DNA from: Endomicrobium sp.
Lineage (GTDB): Bacteria > Elusimicrobiota > Endomicrobiia > Endomicrobiales > Endomicrobiaceae
Reading direction: 5' to 3'
NCBI GenBank assembly: GCA_031286985.1
Contig: JAITTL010000013.1
Span: 1 to 50,557 of the forward strand
Length of the DNA stretch: 50,557 nucleotides
Shown here: positions 30,113-38,708 of the stretch, piece after piece
Layout: the number at the start of each line of letters is the position of its first letter
How positions within the stretch are numbered: the stretch's first letter is position 1
Notes under the pieces: model-generated
What the model was told of the DNA's origin: nothing
The model's input: only the letters and a program-made list of their open reading frames with translations
Databases searched by the model: none
Program-made: the position numbers and the translations under genes

Positions 30113-31093
30113 ATGAAATTTCAGAATTTAGAGAAGTTAAGTAAACTCGTTTTAGATGAAAAAACTGCCTCAGAGTTTTATGGTCGCTTTACCGCAGAAC
30201 CTCTAGAACGTGGGTATGGGCACACGATAGGTAATTCATTGAGGAGAATTTTACTTTCGAGTCTCGAAGGGGCAGCCATTACTTCAGTGAAAATTGAAGG
30301 AGCTTTACATGAGTTTGCAGTTTTGAAGGGAGTCAAAGAAGACGTAGCGCAGATTATTTTAAATTTAAAAAAAATTAGGGTAAAGCTCCGTTCAAATGGG
30401 CCGGAAAGGCTTTATTTAAAAATCAAAAAAGCTGGCAAAGTTACCGCAAAAGATATTGAATCAAATACCAGTGTTGAAATAATGAATCTCGACCAGGAAA
30501 TTGCAAATATAGATAATGGGACGGTCCTTGAGATGGAAATGGAAGTGTCATTGGGAAGAGGATATATGCTTGCTGAGGAAATGCAATCGAGTAAATATTC
30601 AGTAGGTACAATATTTTTGGATTCGTTGTTTTCTCCGATAACGAAGGTTGACTACGAAGTTGAGAATGCTAGAGTGGAACAAACTCTTAATTACGATAAG
30701 CTTATAATAGAAATATGGACTGATGGCTCTGTATCACCAAAAGATGCTTTGAAAAAATCAGCAAAAATATTGAGAAACATTCTTGTAATTTTTACAGGAG
30801 ACTTTGTTGAACCGCAAGAAATTGTTGTAAATGAGCCTTTGATAGGTAATGGTAAAATTTTAGAAGAAGGAATTTGTAATAAGCCTATAAGTGATATGGA
30901 CCTTTCAACAAGAGCTTTGAATTGTTTAAAAAATGCTGGGATTGAAACTATTGGAGATTTGGTTCGAAAAAAGGAGAAAGATGTTTTGGATTTCAATAAT
31001 TTAGGAAAGCATTCGTTTGGGGAAATTAAAGAGAAACTTGAAGAATTAAATTTAGGTTTTGGTATGGAAGTTAACAGTGGGGCGAAAAAATGA
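30113..31093 (+). CDS. rpoA: DNA-directed RNA polymerase subunit alpha
   Basis: 326 residues. The alpha dimer scaffolds RNA polymerase assembly. Its C-terminal domain contacts UP elements and activators. The N-terminal domain includes EPLERGYGHTIGNSLRRILL (30-49), the assembly interface. The linker lies near 235-250, and the C-terminal domain has LSTRALNCLKNAGIETIGDL. Its stop overlaps the rplQ start (ATGA at 31090-31093). Confidence 0.97.
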   Translation: MKFQNLEKLSKLVLDEKTASEFYGRFTAEPLERGYGHTIGNSLRRILLSSLEGAAITSVKIEGALHEFAVLKGVKEDVAQIILNLKKIRVKLRSNGPERLYLKIKKAGKVTAKDIESNTSVEIMNLDQEIANIDNGTVLEMEMEVSLGRGYMLAEEMQSSKYSVGTIFLDSLFSPITKVDYEVENARVEQTLNYDKLIIEIWTDGSVSPKDALKKSAKILRNILVIFTGDFVEPQEIVVNEPLIGNGKILEEGICNKPISDMDLSTRALNCLKNAGIETIGDLVRKKEKDVLDFNNLGKHSFGEIKEKLEELNLGFGMEVNSGAKK

Positions 31094-31443
31094 TAAAAAC
31101 TTATAATGGAAGTAAGCTTGGAGTTACTAGTTCTCATAGAAAAGCGTTGCTGCGCAATTTGGCGACAGGGTTGTTTTTGTATGAGCAAATAAAAACTACG
31201 TTGCCGAAGGCAAAAGAGCTTGTTGGGTATTCTGAAAAGCTTGTAACAAGAGCAAAGAAGGCGGATTTGAGTGCTATTAGAGCTATAAGCGGTGAAATAA
31301 GTAATAAAAGTGTAGTGAAGAAGATATTTGATATTTTAGTTCCCAGATATAAAGAAAGAAAGGGTGGATATACACAGATTGTAAGAATTGGTACCAGGCG
31401 TGGAGATAACGCAGAGGTTGCTATAGTTAAATTGATAGTATAA
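31090..31443 (+). CDS. rplQ: 50S ribosomal protein L17
   Basis: 117 residues. L17 sits near the tunnel exit on the 50S back side. [20 protein letters not shown] (10-29) and [13 protein letters not shown] are signatures, and [20 protein letters not shown] is near the C-terminus. It starts inside the rpoA stop (ATGA), so it is translationally coupled. It ends the alpha operon. Confidence 0.96.
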   Translation: MIKTYNGSKLGVTSSHRKALLRNLATGLFLYEQIKTTLPKAKELVGYSEKLVTRAKKADLSAIRAISGEISNKSVVKKIFDILVPRYKERKGGYTQIVRIGTRRGDNAEVAIVKLIV

Positions 31444-31449
31444 AAAAAG

Positions 31450-31477
31450 AAGAGATAAAGTAAGTAAATCTCTTTTT
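31450..31477 (+). terminator. Weak terminator-like hairpin after rplQ
   Basis: AAGAGAT (31450-31456) pairs with ATCTCTT (31468-31474) around an 11-base loop and is followed by a short T run. The stem is A/T-rich and the tail short, so termination is likely to be partial. mreB starts 40 bases later and may be reached by read-through. Confidence 0.35.
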
Positions 31478-31516
31478 GTGTTGTATTTAAGAAGGATAGC
31501 GAGGATAGAAATAAGA

Positions 31517-32545
31517 GTGTTCAATTATATTTTGGGCTTTTTTTCGAACGATATGGGGATAGATCTGGGAACGGCGTCAGTGCTTGTTTTCGTTAAGGGG
31601 CAGGATATTGTTTTGAGAGAGCCATCGGTTGTAGCGATGGAACGTGATACGAAACGGGTGTTAGCTATAGGAATAGAAGCGAAAAAAATGTTAGGTAAAA
31701 CCCCGGCAAACATAATAGCTGTAAGACCTTTAAGGAACGGTGTGATCGCAGATTTTGAAGCGACAGAAAGGATGATTAGGTATTTTATAAAGAAAGTACA
31801 CAATAAAAAAACGTTGCTTCATCCCAGAGTGGTTATAGGTGTTCCGTCAGGAATAACTGAAGTTGAAAGAAGGGCCGTTAGGGAGTCAGCTGAGCAGGCA
31901 GGAGCTAGAGAAGTTCATCTTATTGATGAGCCTATGGCGGCGGCAATAGGTGCCGGTATCCAGATTCAAGATTCTGAAGGAAGTATGATAGTTGATATTG
32001 GTGGAGGTACTACTGAAGTTGCTGTTATATCTTTAGGTGGAATGGTTGTTGCAAAATCGCTTGATGTTGCTGGAGATAAAATGGATGAAGCTGTAGTTCA
32101 GTATTTTAGGAGAAAATATAATCTTACAATTGGTGAAAATACAGCAGAATCGGTCAAGATAAAAATAGGTTCTGTGTTTCCTCTGGAACAAGAGTTGACA
32201 ATGGATGTAAAGGGTAGAGATTTATTAACGGGCCTTCCAAAAACCGTAAGTATCACTTCAGAAGAGATTAGGGCTGCGTTGGCAGATCCAGTTGTGAAAA
32301 TAGTGGAAGTTGTAAAAAATGTTCTTGAAGAAACTCCAGCTGAACTTTCGGCAGATCTTGTAGACAGTGGTATAATATTAAGTGGAGGAGGTTCTCTTGT
32401 AAAAGGACTTCCGGAGCTTCTATCCCAGGAAACAGAACTTCCAGTAAATCGTGCCGATGATCCTCTTACTTGTGTTGCAAGAGGCACTGGTGCATATCTA
32501 GAGGAATTAGATAATATAAAAAAATCCAGAAAAAAAAGTTTATAA
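31517..32545 (+). CDS. mreB: Rod shape-determining protein MreB (GTG start)
   Basis: 342 residues. MreB is the bacterial actin that guides cell-wall elongation under the inner membrane. Actin-fold phosphate loops are present: [16 protein letters not shown] near the N-terminus, [12 protein letters not shown] near 135-150, [14 protein letters not shown] near 158 and [15 protein letters not shown] near 285. I chose GTG 31517 (then [11 protein letters not shown]) because GAGGAT at 31501 is well placed; an in-frame GTG at 31478 adds 13 unlikely residues. The usual mreC and mreD do not follow; instead the sequence becomes non-coding. Confidence 0.95.
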   Translation: MFNYILGFFSNDMGIDLGTASVLVFVKGQDIVLREPSVVAMERDTKRVLAIGIEAKKMLGKTPANIIAVRPLRNGVIADFEATERMIRYFIKKVHNKKTLLHPRVVIGVPSGITEVERRAVRESAEQAGAREVHLIDEPMAAAIGAGIQIQDSEGSMIVDIGGGTTEVAVISLGGMVVAKSLDVAGDKMDEAVVQYFRRKYNLTIGENTAESVKIKIGSVFPLEQELTMDVKGRDLLTGLPKTVSITSEEIRAALADPVVKIVEVVKNVLEETPAELSADLVDSGIILSGGGSLVKGLPELLSQETELPVNRADDPLTCVARGTGAYLEELDNIKKSRKKSL

Positions 32546-32819
32546 CACATCTGTAAAACACATGTTGATATGTTAATTTCTGCTTATATCCCTTAAATTT
32601 AAACTTTTGTATTTCATGCTCAAAATCTTAATCGATATTATGATTTAGTTTTCAAAATATCTCTCATTCATTGTCAATCCAGAAGCATAAGCATATAGGA
32701 ACATTTTTTAAAACAAGGCGACCATACATAAATTGAATGGACAATAAATTGTAAATATAAAGCAAGTTTCGTAAATTTTTAAAATAGAAAAAACGAAGTG
32801 ATTTTTGGAAACCCGTTTG

Positions 32820-32977
32820 TTACAAGCAATACACCAGTAAAAATAACAATATTCTTGCTGTGGTTTCTATTGTTCCATAATGTTTTCTATGAGTTCAAAG
32901 AACCGTAGAAATCTATTTATAAAACTTACAAGCCCTGCTAATATGCTCATAAAAAATGTTGTGCCATTGGTATTCAT
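32820..32977 (-). pseudogene. Possible remnant of a small membrane protein gene
   Basis: From ATG 32977 the minus strand encodes 36 residues with a hydrophobic amphipathic stretch (FMSILAGLVSFINRFLRFF) up to TAG at 32869-32867. In a shifted frame the same strand continues with ETTARILLFLLVYCL before TAA at 32822-32820. The pattern suggests a broken membrane-protein gene, but I do not recognise the family, and chance cannot be excluded in AT-rich DNA. The Fur-box-like site lies about 32-46 bases upstream. Confidence 0.25.
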
Positions 32978-33008
32978 TTAATGGTTGTTATCCTGTTAAA
33001 ATAATATA

Positions 33009-33023
33009 TGAGAATTATTATCA
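33009..33023. promoter_or_regulatory. Fur-box-like 7-1-7 palindrome
   Basis: TGAGAATTATTATCA is a 7-1-7 inverted repeat with one mismatch to the classical Fur/Per core TGATAATnATTATCA. It lies just upstream of the possible minus-strand membrane-gene remnant and downstream of the broken thioredoxin-like gene. No fur gene is in the window. In AT-rich DNA such a match can arise by chance, so this is tentative. Confidence 0.4.
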
Positions 33024-33110
33024 ATAATGTATAAAATTTTTTCAAATGCGAAGGGAGAATATCTCTCAGAGTTGAATAGCATTGCTTCTTATGGCATGAA
33101 TTTCTAAGAC

Positions 33111-33699
33111 TTACAGATAGTTAAATAAGTTTAAACATATAGACATAGAACAATACAATAAGGTGTAAAGAATTAATTTAAAATGAATGCCTTTTATTTT
33201 TAATTCCTTTATTAGCGCGTTTATAACTTCCTTCCATTCTTTCTCAATTCTTCTTATTCTTATATTCTTTTCATAATATCCTCTATAATATTTAATTATT
33301 TCGCTATTTGTATCTATTATAAAAAACGAAGGGAAAGCGTTTATTTTATATTTTTCACATACTTTATCGTCGCCAAGTAAGACGTTGTATTTAATATCAT
33401 TATCTTTTATAAACTGTTTTATCGTTGATTGTTTTTCGTCAATATTAATGCCCACTAGGACCACATCGTTAGAATTCACAATTTTATGTAACTCTTTTAT
33501 TGCAGGGATAGTTTTTCTGTAAGATGGACACCATTTTGTCCAAAAATCTAAAAAAACTATTTTACCCTTACAATGGGATAGGTTGAAATGGGTTCCGTTT
33601 ATATCAGGAAGTGAGAAAATTGGGGCTTTTTTGAGCAAATATAATACTTGTCATAAAAATAACTATGCAAACAGATACCAAATATTTTTTTAAGGACAT
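33111..33699 (-). pseudogene. Thioredoxin-fold (TlpA/ResA-like) protein gene, frameshifted
   Basis: The only minus-strand gene. ATG 33699 starts a clear signal peptide (MSLKKYLVSVCIVIF...IIFA, 22 residues). The thioredoxin-like part (KAPIFSLPDINGTHFN, KIVFLDFWTKWCP, NAFPSFFIID) is in the next frame. The break falls in an A6 tract (T at 33627-33632 on the + strand); five A's would join the frames as ...FAQKAPIFSLPD. The active site also reads WCPSY instead of WCPxC: Tyr at 33519-33521 replaces the resolving Cys. Intact relatives are periplasmic thiol-disulfide proteins. The tail after about residue 150 looks unrelated. Transcriptional slippage could rescue the frame but not the cysteine. Confidence 0.75.
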
Positions 33700-34041
33700 T
33701 GATAATGGTAACTCCTCATCTTTATCCCAGATTCAATTTTTACTCACTTTTCAAATTTCTAATTTTGTCGCTTTTCTGTCTTAACCTATGCAAGCGTAAT
33801 CGTTTGATTTTATGAAATCAAGAAGCAAGTTTAAAATGAAGTTTATGGGTGGTGGAGGATAAAGTTCTTAATGGATAATTATTACAAAGTTTAGTATAAC
33901 GACGGATATAAAACGTATTGGATTTTTGAGTTGTAGGGCTAAAACAAGACCGTAAATAGTAAAAATGAAAAGTACAAAAGCCAAAATTCTTTAATTTGAT
34001 TATGCGCAGTTAGAAAATAAAATGTAAATTTTTAGGATTGT
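33700..34041. other. Gap between the thioredoxin-like gene and hemW
   Basis: About 340 bases with no ORF that looks real on either strand. A small perfect hairpin TTGATTT/AAATCAA (33804-33810 and 33815-33821, TATG loop) lacks a T tail and has no assignable role. The region must hold the divergent start signals of hemW and the minus-strand gene; I cannot point to a convincing promoter. Confidence 0.5.
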
Positions 34042-35127
34042 ATGTTAGGCTTATACATTCATATTCCGTTTTGCAGACAAAAATGTTTTTATTGCGATTT
34101 TTTTTCTCTACAGTATGATGTTTTTTTGATAGATAAATACATTGATGTTTTGACAAAACATATTGAACAATTTAGTGGTAAGAGAATACATTCCATATAC
34201 ATTGGCGGAGGAACCCCTTCCGTTTTAAATTTAGGGCAGTTGCAAAAACTTTTACAAGCATTAGAAGAAGCTTTTGATTTACACGCAATACAGGAATTCA
34301 CAATTGAGTTAAATCCTGAGTCAGTTTCGAAAGAAAAATTGCAGCTTCTTAAAAATTTCGGAATAAATAGATTGAGCATAGGACTTCAAACAGTTGATGA
34401 TAAGTCCTTAAGATATTTAGGAAGGAAGCATAATTTTGAGATTTTTTGTGATGCTTATCAAACAGCAAGAAATGTAGGTTTTGGTAATATAAATATTGAT
34501 TTGATATATGGTCTACCAGATCAAACAGTGAAGGATTGGTGGAAAGTTTTAGAAAAAGCCTCGTCTTTCAAAAGTGAACATTTGTCCCTTTATCCTTTAA
34601 CGATAGAAAAAAATACACCTTTCTATGAGTCTGGGGTTGTTCCAGATGATGATATTCAAAGAACTATGTACGATGTGGCTGTGGAGTTTCTAGGTAAAAA
34701 AGAATATATACACTATGAAATTTCAAATTGGGCTAAAAGAGATATGGAATCTTTTCATAATATGAATTATTGGCGTAATTTTGAATATCTAGGAATTGGT
34801 GCCGGTGCTTGTGGGTATTTTAAAAGGGAAAGATATAAAAACGTTGAAGATGTTGAAAGTTATATCAAGTCGATAAACGATGATTTGGATGTTAAAGTTG
34901 AAAAAGAATATATAAACGATGAGCTATATGAGACAGAAAGAATTATGTTGGGGTTGCGGCTTTTAGATGAAGGAATAGATATTAGTTGTCTAGATAATGT
35001 TAAACATCGTAGAGCGCTTTTAGAATGTTTGGAAGATAAAATCCTAGAAGAGCAAAATAATAAAATAAAACTTACCAAAGAGTCTGTCTTCGTTTTCAAC
35101 CAGATCATTTTAAAATTTATTAAATAA
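34042..35127 (+). CDS. hemW: Radical SAM protein HemW (coproporphyrinogen III oxidase-like)
   Basis: 361 residues. C11, C15 and C18 (CRQKCFYCDF) form the CxxxCxxC cluster site of radical SAM enzymes. YIGGGTPSVL near 55, the ELNPES motif near 95 and RLSIGLQT near 113 fit the HemN/HemW family. The CDF after the third Cys, rather than CxC, and the length favour HemW, a haem-handling protein, over true HemN. AGGA precedes ATG 34042. No other haem gene is nearby. Confidence 0.88.
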   Translation: MLGLYIHIPFCRQKCFYCDFFSLQYDVFLIDKYIDVLTKHIEQFSGKRIHSIYIGGGTPSVLNLGQLQKLLQALEEAFDLHAIQEFTIELNPESVSKEKLQLLKNFGINRLSIGLQTVDDKSLRYLGRKHNFEIFCDAYQTARNVGFGNINIDLIYGLPDQTVKDWWKVLEKASSFKSEHLSLYPLTIEKNTPFYESGVVPDDDIQRTMYDVAVEFLGKKEYIHYEISNWAKRDMESFHNMNYWRNFEYLGIGAGACGYFKRERYKNVEDVESYIKSINDDLDVKVEKEYINDELYETERIMLGLRLLDEGIDISCLDNVKHRRALLECLEDKILEEQNNKIKLTKESVFVFNQIILKFIK

Positions 35128-35225
35128 AATAAACAAAAAATTGATGAAAATTGTAAATTTAGTCAAATAAATTGTAGAATCATAGACGTAGGCAATTTTT
35201 GTAAGTAAAAAGGTGGGATCCGAGG

Positions 35226-37814
35226 ATGTTGAAGAGATTTTTAGGGGCAATTTTTGGTTCACAAAATGAAAGAGATATAAAAGCTATAAGTCCAATAGTG
35301 GAAAAAGTTAATTCTTTTGAACTCTCTGTAAAACGGCTTACGGATGATGAATTAAAAAATAAAACAGTTGAATTCAGGCAGCGGCTTTCAAAAGGTGAGA
35401 CTCTAGATGATATTTTACCAGAAGCTTTCGCATGTGTTAGAGAAGCTTCTGTAAGGACAATAGGATTAAGACATTTTGATGTGCAAATAATTGGTGGATA
35501 TATTTTGCATACAGGTAAAATTGCCGAGATGAAAACAGGTGAAGGTAAGACTTTAGTTGCTACGCTTGCAGCGTATCTTAACGCATTACCACAAACAGGT
35601 GTGCATATAGTTACTGTTAATGATTATCTTGCTAAAAGAGACAAGGAATGGATGGGTGCAATTTATGAAAAACTTGGACTTACAGTTGGTAATGTCGGCC
35701 ATGGAACAAAGAATGATGAAAGAGTAGCAGCATACAATTGCGATATAACTTATGTTACAAATAACGAGATAGGGTTTGATTATTTAAGGGACAACATGGT
35801 TATCTCGAAAGATGATAAAGTTTTGCGTCCCCTAAATTATGCCATCATAGATGAAGTAGATTCCATTTTAGTGGATGAAGCAAGAACACCTCTTATTATT
35901 TCTGGTGCTGGGGAACAGTCAACAGATAAATATTATATTTCGAACAAGATAGTTCCTATGCTTAAAGGTAGAAAAGTTACTGAAAGTGAAGAAATAAAGG
36001 CAAAATACGACAATGTTGATTTATCAAAAGGCTACGACTATATTGTAGATGAAAAAAATCAATCTATAGTTTTAACGGAGCAGGGTATTCAGAAAGCAGA
36101 AAAGGTGCTAGGTGTGAAAAATATTTACGATGATTTGCAATCTGAATGGGTTCATCATATAACGCAAGCTGTAAAAGCTCATAATTTATACCGTAGAGAT
36201 GTTGAGTACGTTGTAAAGAATGGTGAGGTTGTAATTGTAGATGAATTTACCGGAAGGCTTATGCCGGGAAGAAGATGGTCTGACGGCCTTCATCAGGCTA
36301 TTGAAGCAAAGGAAAATTTAAAAATTGCCAATGAAAACCAAACACTTGCAACGATAACTTTTCAAAATTTTTTTCGATTGTATAAAAAAATTGCAGGTAT
36401 GACGGGAACTGCATCTACAGAGGCAGCTGAGTTTTGGGAAATCTATAAACTTGGCGTTGTTGAGGTTCCTACAAATAACAAAATGATAAGGAAGGATTAT
36501 CCTGATGTTATATATAGGACTGAAAGAGAAAAAGATAATGCTATAGTTAATGAAATTGAGTTGTCATGGAAAAAAGGTCAGCCTGTGCTTGTCGGCACGA
36601 GGTCAATAGAAAAATCTGAGAAGATTGCGACAATGCTTAGGAAAAAAAATATTCCACATAACGTTTTAAACGCTAAATATCACGAACAAGAAGCTCAAAT
36701 TATTGCTGCAGCTGGTGCAAAAGGTACGGTTACAATAGCCACCAATATGGCTGGTAGAGGTACTGATATTATTCTTGGTGCGGGTGATACGATTCAAAAC
36801 GAGGAGGTTAAAAAATATGGAGGACTTTATATAATAGGGACTGAAAGGCATGAATCGCGAAGAATAGATAATCAGTTGAGGGGACGTGCAGGCAGACAGG
36901 GTGACCCCGGATCTACAAGGTTTTTCCTTTCTATGGATGATGAACTTATGCGTCTTTTTGGTTCTGAAAAAATGTCCATTATGATGCAAAAATTGGGTTT
37001 GAAAGAAGGGGATGATATTCAGCATCCTTTGATATCAAAAGCTATAGAACGTGCGCAGAAAAAAGTTGAAGGGATGAATTTTGACATAAGGAAACAATTG
37101 ATAGATTTTGATAATGTTATGAATAAGCAAAGAGAGGCTATTTACGGATTAAGAAGTAAGATTCTTGAAGGTGACGATATATCAGATATTATTAAAGGCA
37201 TGATTAATGAATCTGTTGAGGAAAAACTTGGTAAATGGGCTGTTGCAAAGTATTGTGAAGAATGGGATTGGGGAAGTATAGATGCATGGCTATCTAGAAT
37301 TTTTTGCATCAAATATGAGGTTGGTAGCAAAGATGAATTAGGTTTTTTGACTAAGGAGTCCTTTCAGTCAAGTGTTTGTGAGAAAATTATTGAAGCGTAT
37401 AAAAAAAGAGTAGAAGAACTTCCTTGGGAACAGATGTCCCAAATACAGAGAATGGTCCTTTTGCAGATGATAGATTCTTCATGGCGCGATCATCTATATG
37501 AGCTTGACCACCTAAGACATGGTATTGGTTTTAGGGCTTACGCACAAAAGGACCCAAAAATTGAATATCAAAAAGAATCTTTTTCATTATTTGAATCTAT
37601 GATAAAGAGAATAAGAGAAAACACAATAGAATATATATTTAAAATTAATATCGATGTAAAATCGCAAGAAGCTGATGCAAATTTTGCAAATTTAAATATT
37701 GGAAACTATGATAAAAATGATAAAATCAAGCATAAAGATTTAAGTAAAATAGGAAGAAATGATATTTGCCCATGTGGAAGTGGTAAAAAATATAAAAAGT
37801 GTTGCTGTGTGTAG
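35226..37814 (+). CDS. secA: Protein translocase ATPase SecA
   Basis: 862 residues. SecA is the motor driving preproteins through SecYEG. Walker A is in EMKTGEGKTLVATLAAYL near residue 100, Walker B DEVDSILVDEARTPL near 208, GRLMPGRRWSDGLHQA near 343 and NMAGRGTDIILG near 507. The C-terminal ICPCGSGKKYKKCC zinc motif, which binds SecB and lipids, is intact and followed by CV. AGGTGGG lies before ATG 35226. A solitary gene by spacing; secY is about 10 kb upstream. Confidence 0.97.
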   Translation: MLKRFLGAIFGSQNERDIKAISPIVEKVNSFELSVKRLTDDELKNKTVEFRQRLSKGETLDDILPEAFACVREASVRTIGLRHFDVQIIGGYILHTGKIAEMKTGEGKTLVATLAAYLNALPQTGVHIVTVNDYLAKRDKEWMGAIYEKLGLTVGNVGHGTKNDERVAAYNCDITYVTNNEIGFDYLRDNMVISKDDKVLRPLNYAIIDEVDSILVDEARTPLIISGAGEQSTDKYYISNKIVPMLKGRKVTESEEIKAKYDNVDLSKGYDYIVDEKNQSIVLTEQGIQKAEKVLGVKNIYDDLQSEWVHHITQAVKAHNLYRRDVEYVVKNGEVVIVDEFTGRLMPGRRWSDGLHQAIEAKENLKIANENQTLATITFQNFFRLYKKIAGMTGTASTEAAEFWEIYKLGVVEVPTNNKMIRKDYPDVIYRTEREKDNAIVNEIELSWKKGQPVLVGTRSIEKSEKIATMLRKKNIPHNVLNAKYHEQEAQIIAAAGAKGTVTIATNMAGRGTDIILGAGDTIQNEEVKKYGGLYIIGTERHESRRIDNQLRGRAGRQGDPGSTRFFLSMDDELMRLFGSEKMSIMMQKLGLKEGDDIQHPLISKAIERAQKKVEGMNFDIRKQLIDFDNVMNKQREAIYGLRSKILEGDDISDIIKGMINESVEEKLGKWAVAKYCEEWDWGSIDAWLSRIFCIKYEVGSKDELGFLTKESFQSSVCEKIIEAYKKRVEELPWEQMSQIQRMVLLQMIDSSWRDHLYELDHLRHGIGFRAYAQKDPKIEYQKESFSLFESMIKRIRENTIEYIFKINIDVKSQEADANFANLNIGNYDKNDKIKHKDLSKIGRNDICPCGSGKKYKKCCCV

Positions 37815-37876
37815 ATTTTCTGTTTTTTGTGTAATATACGTGTTGTTGATTTAAAAATTTGACACAAATAGATAAT

Positions 37877-37884
37877 GGGGGGGG
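37877..37884 (+). repeat. G8 homopolymer at the ribosome binding site
   Basis: Eight consecutive G bases lie five bases before ATG 37890 and form its ribosome binding site. Such tracts are rare in AT-rich DNA and prone to slippage, which would change the Shine-Dalgarno spacing. An ATG at 37875 overlaps the left end of the tract in the same frame. Confidence 0.7.
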
Positions 37885-37889
37885 TATTT

Positions 37890-38708
37890 ATGTCAACTGA
37901 TAAAATATGTCACTCAACCGAATCTACAATCACTAAAATGGAGTTGATAAAATCGCTAAATTACGAGCGCTCTGAAAAAGAGTTTCTGAAAAATATTATT
38001 GGAAAACTGCCTGGCCATATATATTGGCTAGATCGAAAAAATGTATATCTAGGTTGCAACGATTCTCAGGCTGAGGATTTTGGATTGAAGTCAAGAGATG
38101 AAATTGTAGGAAAAACAAATTATGATTTACTTTCATTTGAGGAAGCGGAAATATTAAATAAAGTTAATAATACAGTTATGGATACTGGCCATGTTTATGA
38201 GGAAGAGGAATCTATTTCTTCTGTACATGGCCGTCCCGGGGATTATCTTTATTTATCAAAGAAAGCCCCTTTGTTTGATATTCATGGGAAAATTGTAGGT
38301 CTGCTGGGTGTATCTATAGATATAACGGAACGAAAGAGGGCAGAAGAACTGCAAAGGAAATTGAAAATTCAGCAAGAGTTTTATGAGGTAGCCAAGGGAC
38401 TAGCACGTAGCGTTAATTCTCCAATAGTTGCTTTGAAGATGATAGAGTATATATCTGCAGATAAATTATCAGAAATAGAGAAGAAGATGTTAAAAATGGC
38501 AATAGAAAGTGTTGAAAAAGCAACAACTACTTTATCTGCTTTGAGGATGGTTTCGGGTGTACCTGTAGGGTCCGAACTCCCTGAAGAGGAGAAAAAAAAA
38601 TTAGATATATCAATAAAAAGTGTTGAAAAAATTGCAAATACTTTACTTCAAAATTGTATAAAAATGCAAGAGGCTAAATTTGAAAAAAGTGATACATGCT
38701 GTCGATGA
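37890..38708 (+). CDS. PAS-domain protein with degenerate histidine-kinase dimerisation region
   Basis: 272 residues from ATG 37890. A PAS domain spans about 30-145 (PGHIYWLDRKNVYLGCNDSQ through VGLLGVSIDITERKRAEEL). After it comes a HisKA-like helix pair in which the usual AHDIRSP phosphoacceptor motif reads ARSVNSP, so the His is Arg173. The helical segment LSEIEKKMLKMAIESVEKA is echoed by LPEEEKKKLDISIKSVEKI near 230-255, suggesting a duplication. No HATPase domain follows. It could be a sensor or adaptor without kinase activity, or a decaying kinase. An A6 tract at 38683-38688 precedes the stop; the alternate frame stays open for 28 codons. Confidence 0.75.
   Translation: MSTDKICHSTESTITKMELIKSLNYERSEKEFLKNIIGKLPGHIYWLDRKNVYLGCNDSQAEDFGLKSRDEIVGKTNYDLLSFEEAEILNKVNNTVMDTGHVYEEEESISSVHGRPGDYLYLSKKAPLFDIHGKIVGLLGVSIDITERKRAEELQRKLKIQQEFYEVAKGLARSVNSPIVALKMIEYISADKLSEIEKKMLKMAIESVEKATTTLSALRMVSGVPVGSELPEEEKKKLDISIKSVEKIANTLLQNCIKMQEAKFEKSDTCCR

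Larger units (their letters stand above)
32546..33110. other. 565-base gap after mreB, apparently decayed
   Basis: AT-rich with no intact gene of convincing length. On the minus strand, 32977-32820 encodes hydrophobic segments interrupted by a stop and frame change (separate entry), and a Fur-box-like palindrome lies at 33009-33023. The place right after mreB is where mreC and mreD would be expected, but I see no trace of either. Confidence 0.6.

Noticed and set aside
37859-37879. Promoter at TTGACA 37859 before the PAS gene
   Set aside because: No -10 at suitable spacing; the nearest GATAAT is too close and merges with the G8 tract.
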